9,706 nt of DNA from an uncultured Erysipelotrichaceae bacterium (lineage in GTDB: Bacteria; Bacillota_I; Bacilli_A; RF39; UBA660): positions 1 through 9,706 of the forward strand of contig CADCQR010000109.1 of the NCBI GenBank assembly GCA_902803685.1, given 5' to 3'. A program made the position numbers and the translations under genes. The notes beneath the pieces are model-generated. The model was not told the DNA's origin and made no database searches. It saw only the letters and a program-made list of their open reading frames with translations. Shown here one piece after another: positions 6,184 through 9,706 of the stretch; the first letter of the stretch is position 1; each line of letters starts with the position of its first letter.

Positions 6184-7302
6184 ATGATATATTTAGATTA
6201 TAGTGCTACTACTCCGGTTGATAAGGAGGTTATAGACACTTATGTTAATGTTTGTGAAAAATTTATCGGTAATCCAAATTCATTGCATAGATTAGGAGTT
6301 GAAGCAAAAACTTTGATAGATGCATCAACCAAGCAAATTGCATCTATATTAGGTGTTAATCCTAAGGAAATAATTTATACTAGTGGTGCTAGTGAAGCCA
6401 ATAATACAGCCATAAAGGGAATTGCTTTAAAGTATCAGAATAGGGGAAAGCACATTATTACTACTGAATTAGAGCACTCATCTGTTATAGCACCCATGTC
6501 TTATTTGAGTAACTTGGGTTTTGAGATTGATTTTGTTAAATTAGATGAAAATGGTGTTGTTGATTTGAATAATTTAGAGGATTTAATGAGGAATGATACG
6601 ATCTTAGTTTCAATAGCATCTGTTAACAGTGAAGTTGGCGTAATTCAGCCCATAGATGAAATTGGCAAAATCGTAAAAAAATATCCTAAGTGCTATTTTC
6701 ACAGTGATGTTACACAAAGTATTGGAAAACAAAAGATTAATTTTGAAAATATAGATTTAGCTAGTTTTTCCGGTCAAAAATTTTTTGGTATGAAAGGTAT
6801 AGGCGTTTTACTAAAGAAAGAATCTATTGTTATTGAACCATTAATACATGGTGGAAAGTCTACGACAGTTTATAGAAGTGGCACTCCAGCTACACCATTA
6901 ATAGCTAGTATAGCCAAAGCTTTGCGACTTATTTATGAGAACTTTGATGAAAAAACAAAAACTATTTCATCATTACGAGAATATCTCTTAAGCAAAATCA
7001 AAAATCTTGATATATATGTTAATAGTAATGACAAATGTGTTCCACACATAGTAAATATTAGTTTAAAAGGAATAAAACCGGAGACTATGCAACATGCATT
7101 GGAAGAAAGTGATATTTTTATATCAACACAGACAGCCTGTGCAACGAGTGATTATTCTAAAGCAGTTTATGCTGTTACACGCGATAAGGATAAGGCTCGT
7201 CATAGTATCAGAGTAAGTATTAGTTATAAAACAACTAGGGAAGAAATTGATTTATTTGTTAGTGCATTTTCCAAATTAATAGATAGGTTGAGTGTTAGGT
7301 GA
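6184..7302 (+). CDS. NifS/IscS-like cysteine desulfurase
   Basis: This PLP enzyme removes sulfur from cysteine as an enzyme persulfide, giving alanine, and supplies it for Fe-S clusters or tRNA thiolation. The 372 residues match the family length. Visible features are the MIYLDYSATTP start, TSGASEANN (66-74), H98 in ELEHSS, D175 and Q178 in HSDVTQ, and the PLP lysine K199 in FSGQKFFGMKGIG. The catalytic cysteine is C319 in TQTACATSD, followed by HSIRVSIS (340-347). The common SGHK motif reads SGQK here. I chose the ATG at 6184 because the family begins at this Met-x-Tyr-Leu-Asp. The in-frame GTG at 6154 would add ten residues (MLAQIRLFRC). It heads a three-gene redox operon, with the next gene 7 nt downstream. 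The stop TGA is followed in frame by TAA TAA. No scaffold or thiI gene is adjacent, so its specific acceptor is unknown. Confidence 0.95.
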   Translation: MIYLDYSATTPVDKEVIDTYVNVCEKFIGNPNSLHRLGVEAKTLIDASTKQIASILGVNPKEIIYTSGASEANNTAIKGIALKYQNRGKHIITTELEHSSVIAPMSYLSNLGFEIDFVKLDENGVVDLNNLEDLMRNDTILVSIASVNSEVGVIQPIDEIGKIVKKYPKCYFHSDVTQSIGKQKINFENIDLASFSGQKFFGMKGIGVLLKKESIVIEPLIHGGKSTTVYRSGTPATPLIASIAKALRLIYENFDEKTKTISSLREYLLSKIKNLDIYVNSNDKCVPHIVNISLKGIKPETMQHALEESDIFISTQTACATSDYSKAVYAVTRDKDKARHSIRVSISYKTTREEIDLFVSAFSKLIDRLSVR

Positions 7303-7309
7303 TAATAAT

Positions 7310-7582
7310 ATGAAAGTTGTGAAGATAACAGCAGTTTGGTGTAGTGGCTGCTTAATAATGAATAAGGTATGGAATAATATTTTAAAAAAATATAATATTG
7401 ATACTTTGTGTTTAGACTACGATGTTGATGAAGAAGAAGTTATGAGGTATTCTCCAGGAGATGTTTTGCCTGTCTTTATTTTTTATTCTAACCAAGAAGA
7501 AGTCAAACGCTTGGTAGGAGAAATTGATGAAAAAGCGATGCTTAAGGAAGTGGAGGAGGTATTAGATGAAGAAAATAATTAG
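7310..7582 (+). CDS. Small cytosolic thioredoxin-like protein
   Basis: This is a 90-residue single-domain thioredoxin-fold protein without a signal peptide, so it should be a cytosolic dithiol carrier. The beta-strand VVKITAVW leads into the active site W10-C11-S-G-C14 (classical thioredoxin is WCGPC). VLPVFIFY (52-59) contains the expected cis-proline at P54. It is shorter than ordinary thioredoxin (about 105) because the N-terminal strand and helix are missing. The ATG at 7310 has AGGTGAT (7297-7303) 6 nt upstream, overlapping the previous stop. An in-frame GTG at 7292 lies within the desulfurase gene and is unlikely. The 3' end overlaps the membrane redox gene by 17 nt. Likely role (inference): electron donor to the CcdA-like partner, or a thiol reductant for the desulfurase. 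Confidence 0.85.
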   Translation: MKVVKITAVWCSGCLIMNKVWNNILKKYNIDTLCLDYDVDEEEVMRYSPGDVLPVFIFYSNQEEVKRLVGEIDEKAMLKEVEEVLDEENN

Positions 7583-8762
7583 TCTACTTTTCGTATTAAT
7601 ACTTTCTTTTTTCTTGATTATTCCAGCAGGCGCAAAGGAGAAAACTGTAACTGTGTATTTTTTTCATGGCGATGGTTGTCCACATTGTGCTAGCGAAGAA
7701 AAAATGTTAAAAAGAGTTTCAAAAAAAGTAAAAGTAGTCAAATATGAAGTTTGGTATAACACCGATAATGAAGAATTAATGAATAAGATAAGGTCCGCAT
7801 ATAATATAGAAGCTGTTGGTGTACCATTAACTATAATTGGTGATAGTTATTTCGTTGGATATAGTGATTCTATTGGTAATACCATTAATAGAGCAATCGC
7901 TTATTATGTTGAGCATGACTATAACGATGAAGTTTCTAAAATTATCGACGGTACTTTTGAAGAACATGAGATTGTTGACAAATTTGCAGAGATGGATAAT
8001 TCGCAGGATAAATTTTTTGTTAAAATTCCATTCTTCGGCAAAGTTAATTTAAAAAAAATATCTATTTTATCTGCTTCTGTTATAATTGGATTAATTGATG
8101 GATTTAATCCTTGTGCAATGTGGGTATTATTGTTTTTAATTAGTGTCCTAATTGGAATGAAAGATAAGAAGAAAATGTTAACTTTAGGATTGGCTTTTCT
8201 ATTAACAAGCGCCCTTGTGTATATGCTCATAATGTTTTCTTGGTTAAATATTGTTGTTAAAATTTCTACAAGTATATTGATTAGAAATATTATAGGTATA
8301 TTTGCTATAGTTGGTGGAATTATAAATCTCAGTGCCTATTTGAAGAGTAACAAAAGTGGGTGTACTGTTGTTGATGATAAAAAGAGAAAAAAAATATTTA
8401 AATCAATAAGAAAATTTACAAGTGAGAAAAGTTTTATACTTGCTTTGGGGGGAGTTATTGCTCTAGCAATATCTGTTAATCTGGTAGAGTTGGCTTGCTC
8501 TGCCGGATTGCCACTGGTATTTACTCAACTATTAGCTATGAATAATGTATCAAAATTTTCTGGGTTTATGTACACCTTAGTTTATGTATTCTTCTTTCTT
8601 ATCGATGATTTGATTATTTTTTTAATTGCTATGTTTACAATGAACGTTACAGGAATATCCACTAAATACAACAAATATTCTCATTTAATAGGCGGATTTG
8701 TTATGCTAATAATAGGACTATTGTTGATATTTAATTATAAACTACTAACTTTTGGTTTTTAG
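7566..8762 (+). CDS. Secreted thioredoxin-like domain fused to CcdA/DsbD-like membrane domain
   Basis: This 398-residue protein is built to move reducing equivalents across the membrane. Residues 1-23 are a signal peptide (MKKIISLLFVLILSFF, then PAGA). Residues 27-115 are a glutaredoxin/thioredoxin-like domain with C38-P-H-C41 and a GVP cis-proline at 87. Residues 116-164 are a linker. Six membrane helices follow at about 165-197, 204-226, 237-258, 289-322, 333-358 and 373-391. C183 lies in GFNPCAMW and C311 in VELACSAGLP, the positions of the paired cysteines in CcdA and the DsbD core. In E. coli DsbD a cytochrome-like N-domain precedes the core and the thioredoxin domain is C-terminal; here the thioredoxin domain comes first. 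C266 is in a charged cytoplasmic loop. The start has AGGAGGT 5 nt upstream, within the previous gene. Natural substrates are unknown. Confidence 0.92.
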   Translation: MKKIISLLFVLILSFFLIIPAGAKEKTVTVYFFHGDGCPHCASEEKMLKRVSKKVKVVKYEVWYNTDNEELMNKIRSAYNIEAVGVPLTIIGDSYFVGYSDSIGNTINRAIAYYVEHDYNDEVSKIIDGTFEEHEIVDKFAEMDNSQDKFFVKIPFFGKVNLKKISILSASVIIGLIDGFNPCAMWVLLFLISVLIGMKDKKKMLTLGLAFLLTSALVYMLIMFSWLNIVVKISTSILIRNIIGIFAIVGGIINLSAYLKSNKSGCTVVDDKKRKKIFKSIRKFTSEKSFILALGGVIALAISVNLVELACSAGLPLVFTQLLAMNNVSKFSGFMYTLVYVFFFLIDDLIIFLIAMFTMNVTGISTKYNKYSHLIGGFVMLIIGLLLIFNYKLLTFGF

Positions 8763-8778
8763 TACAATATTTATTGTA
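8763..8778 (+). repeat. Inverted repeat directly after the operon stop
   Basis: TACAATA (8763-8769) is complementary to TATTGTA (8772-8778) across two bases. It begins right after the stop codon and has no T-run, so it is not itself a terminator. It may protect the mRNA 3' end or be chance. Confidence 0.4.
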
Positions 8779-8798
8779 TATAGTTAGAAAATATTTTT

Positions 8799-8823
8799 AA
8801 AGGTGAATATCTCATCTTTTTTT
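8799..8823 (+). terminator. Intrinsic terminator of the desulfurase-redox operon
   Basis: AAAGGTGA (8799-8806) pairs with TCATCTTT (8812-8819), with one G-T wobble and loop ATATC, and T continues to 8823, seven in all. It is positioned 37 nt after the last gene of the operon. Confidence 0.8.
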
Positions 8824-8864
8824 ATGTTAAATTTACAGAAAGTTTAACTAAGAATATTAAATTA

Positions 8865-8893
8865 TTTACTTCTAAAAAAATATTTTGTATAAT
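8865..8893 (+). promoter_or_regulatory. Sigma-A promoter of the DUF1292-like unit
   Basis: TTTACT (8865-8870) and TATAAT (8888-8893) are separated by the optimal 17 nt. The leader is about 20 nt and carries AGAGGAG (8906-8912), 8 nt before the start codon. Confidence 0.75.
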
Positions 8894-8920
8894 TGTAAGT
8901 AGAATAGAGGAGTTTTTGCT

Positions 8921-9187
8921 ATGGAAAATACAGAGTTGATTGAAGTAGTTAATCAAAATGGTGATAGATTTAATATAAATTTGATTACCTATCTAACTAG
9001 TGATGACGGTCTTAAACATTACATAGTATATTCAAAAAATGAAGATTATGGTATTGAAAAGGATAAAATTATATACGTTTCAAAATTATTACTTGAAGAT
9101 GGTGTAATATCTATTTCTGAAATTATTGATGATGTTGAGTGGGTTGATGTTCAAAAGTTACTTAGAAGAATAGCAAATGCTGCATAA
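8921..9187 (+). CDS. DUF1292-like small protein
   Basis: This is an 88-residue acidic cytosolic protein. The layout is a short polar strand (VVNQNGDRFNINLITYL), then HYIVYSKNED, then IIYVSKLLLEDG, and a helix ending in EWVDVQKLLRRIANA. It resembles the DUF1292 family, whose members read as a Gly-containing turn, a Tyr-Val-Leu/Tyr strand and an Ile-Tyr/Leu strand before an acidic helix. The family has no established function; its members are small proteins common in Bacillota. Assignment is from pattern memory and could be wrong. The gene has its own promoter and strong ribosome site, and lies 19 nt upstream of the coiled-coil gene, with which it is almost certainly cotranscribed. Confidence 0.75.
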   Translation: MENTELIEVVNQNGDRFNINLITYLTSDDGLKHYIVYSKNEDYGIEKDKIIYVSKLLLEDGVISISEIIDDVEWVDVQKLLRRIANAA

Positions 9188-9206
9188 GAGAAAGGTTGTG
9201 CTTTAG

Positions 9207-9706
9207 ATGAATCGTGAATTTGGTTATAGGATTAAAGATAGTTATTATGAAAGCACAGTACAAGAGTTTAGAGCAGTTATTTATAAGGCGATAAAACGTG
9301 CTTCTGTTATGTTAAATAACCTTGAAAATAGGATTGCTTCTGAACCTGACGAGAATGTTAAAGCCAAACTTTTAGACTTGTGGACAAGAAATAAAGACAC
9401 CATATATAGATTGCAAGAGTCTGTTGAGAATTTAACAAATACAATTGTTGATTTAGATAGACTTGTTTCTGAGCTATCTAGGATTGACAAGAAGAGAATT
9501 TCCGAAATGATGAAAGCATTCAATGATCCCAATTTTATGCAAGCACTTGCACAAGTTGAAGAACAAGTTAATGTCAATAAAGATGTTGAGAAGAATAGCC
9601 ATATCAATGAAAACAGTAATGATACTCAAGTAGTATTACAAGATGATAATAATACTGATACTCAAGTAGTATTACAAGACGATGATAATAATACTGATAC
9701 TCAAGT
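9207..9706 (+). CDS. Helical/coiled-coil protein with acidic tandem-repeat tail, 3' end missing
   Basis: The frame from the ATG at 9207 stays open to the window end (166 full codons). AGAAAGGT (9189-9196) is a plausible ribosome site at a slightly long 11 nt. I do not recognise the family. Residues 10-125 are almost entirely amphipathic helix with no signal peptide or membrane segment. Hydrophobics are spaced as in coiled coils (for example LLDLWTRNKDTIYRLQESVENL and IVDLDRLVSEL), and FNDPNFMQAL (105-114) follows. From residue 126 the sequence becomes polar and Asn/Asp-rich, and from 139 it repeats DTQVVLQDDNNT and DTQVVLQDDDNNT before the edge. A cytosolic structural or scaffolding role is only a guess. 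It is cotranscribed with the DUF1292-like gene. Confidence 0.8.
   Translation, partial: MNREFGYRIKDSYYESTVQEFRAVIYKAIKRASVMLNNLENRIASEPDENVKAKLLDLWTRNKDTIYRLQESVENLTNTIVDLDRLVSELSRIDKKRISEMMKAFNDPNFMQALAQVEEQVNVNKDVEKNSHINENSNDTQVVLQDDNNTDTQVVLQDDDNNTDTQ
9621..9706 (+). repeat. Coding tandem repeat with 36- and 39-bp units
   Basis: Each unit begins GATACTCAAGTAGTATTACA; units start at 9621 (36 bp), 9657 (39 bp) and 9696 (cut by the window edge). The 3-bp difference is one added GAY codon, so the frame is kept. The number of further copies is unknown. Confidence 0.9.

Noticed and set aside
7837..8230. Two overlapping open frames (+ and -) inside the DsbD-like gene
   Set aside because: Both lie within a gene supported by signal peptide, motifs and membrane helices; neither has a ribosome site.
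8826..8848. GTTAAA ... TTTAAC inverted repeat upstream of the DUF1292-like promoter
   Set aside because: It is a 6-bp AT-rich stem with an 11-nt loop and a common chance occurrence here; I saw no link to a known operator.
9281..9607. Minus-strand open frame near the right edge
   Set aside because: It is the shadow of the + strand coiled-coil gene starting at 9207, which has a ribosome site, operon context and regular codon structure.

Overview
The window is strongly AT-rich and every well-supported gene lies on the + strand. Its features are short intergenic gaps, AGGAGG-type ribosome binding sites, intrinsic terminators, a CIRCE/HrcA heat-shock operator, a phosphoketolase, a DUF1292-like protein and a secreted protein with InlB/Flg_new repeats. 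Together these suggest a low-GC Bacillota, probably an uncultured gut Bacilli/Mollicutes-related (RF39- or Erysipelotrichia-like) lineage. That placement is inference. No gene needs TGA read as Trp: tryptophan is always TGG, so the standard bacterial code fits.

Positions 1-2132 hold the 3' part of a secreted repeat protein. It has two Listeria-Bacteroides repeats, then Ig-like and cysteine-containing regions. A membrane-anchored small extracytoplasmic protein follows, and the unit ends at a clear terminator. Positions 2158-5093 carry a phosphoketolase gene (xfp), the one fully recognisable central-metabolism enzyme, overlapping a four-helix membrane protein of unknown role and ending in a terminator. 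Positions 5092-5655 are a self-contained heat-shock unit: promoter, perfect CIRCE-type inverted repeat, hsp20 and terminator. A short orphan gene (5746-6018) follows with its own good promoter.

Positions 6069-8823 form a sulfur/thiol redox operon. A leader with several inverted repeats precedes a NifS/IscS-like cysteine desulfurase, a small cytosolic thioredoxin-like protein, and a secreted-thioredoxin plus CcdA-like membrane fusion (DsbD parts in a different order). The last two genes overlap by 17 nt. The natural reading is that reducing power passes from a cytosolic thiol protein through the CcdA-like domain to the extracytoplasmic thioredoxin domain. The cysteine-containing exported protein at the start of the window is a conceivable but unproven client.

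Positions 8865-9706 start a new unit: a DUF1292-like small protein, then a helical/coiled-coil protein that runs off the window in acidic tandem repeats of 12-13 residues.

I saw no tRNA, rRNA, CRISPR array, transposase or phage gene. No gene-free gap exceeds 300 bases; the longest are 6019-6183 and 8763-8920, and both hold promoter or terminator elements.
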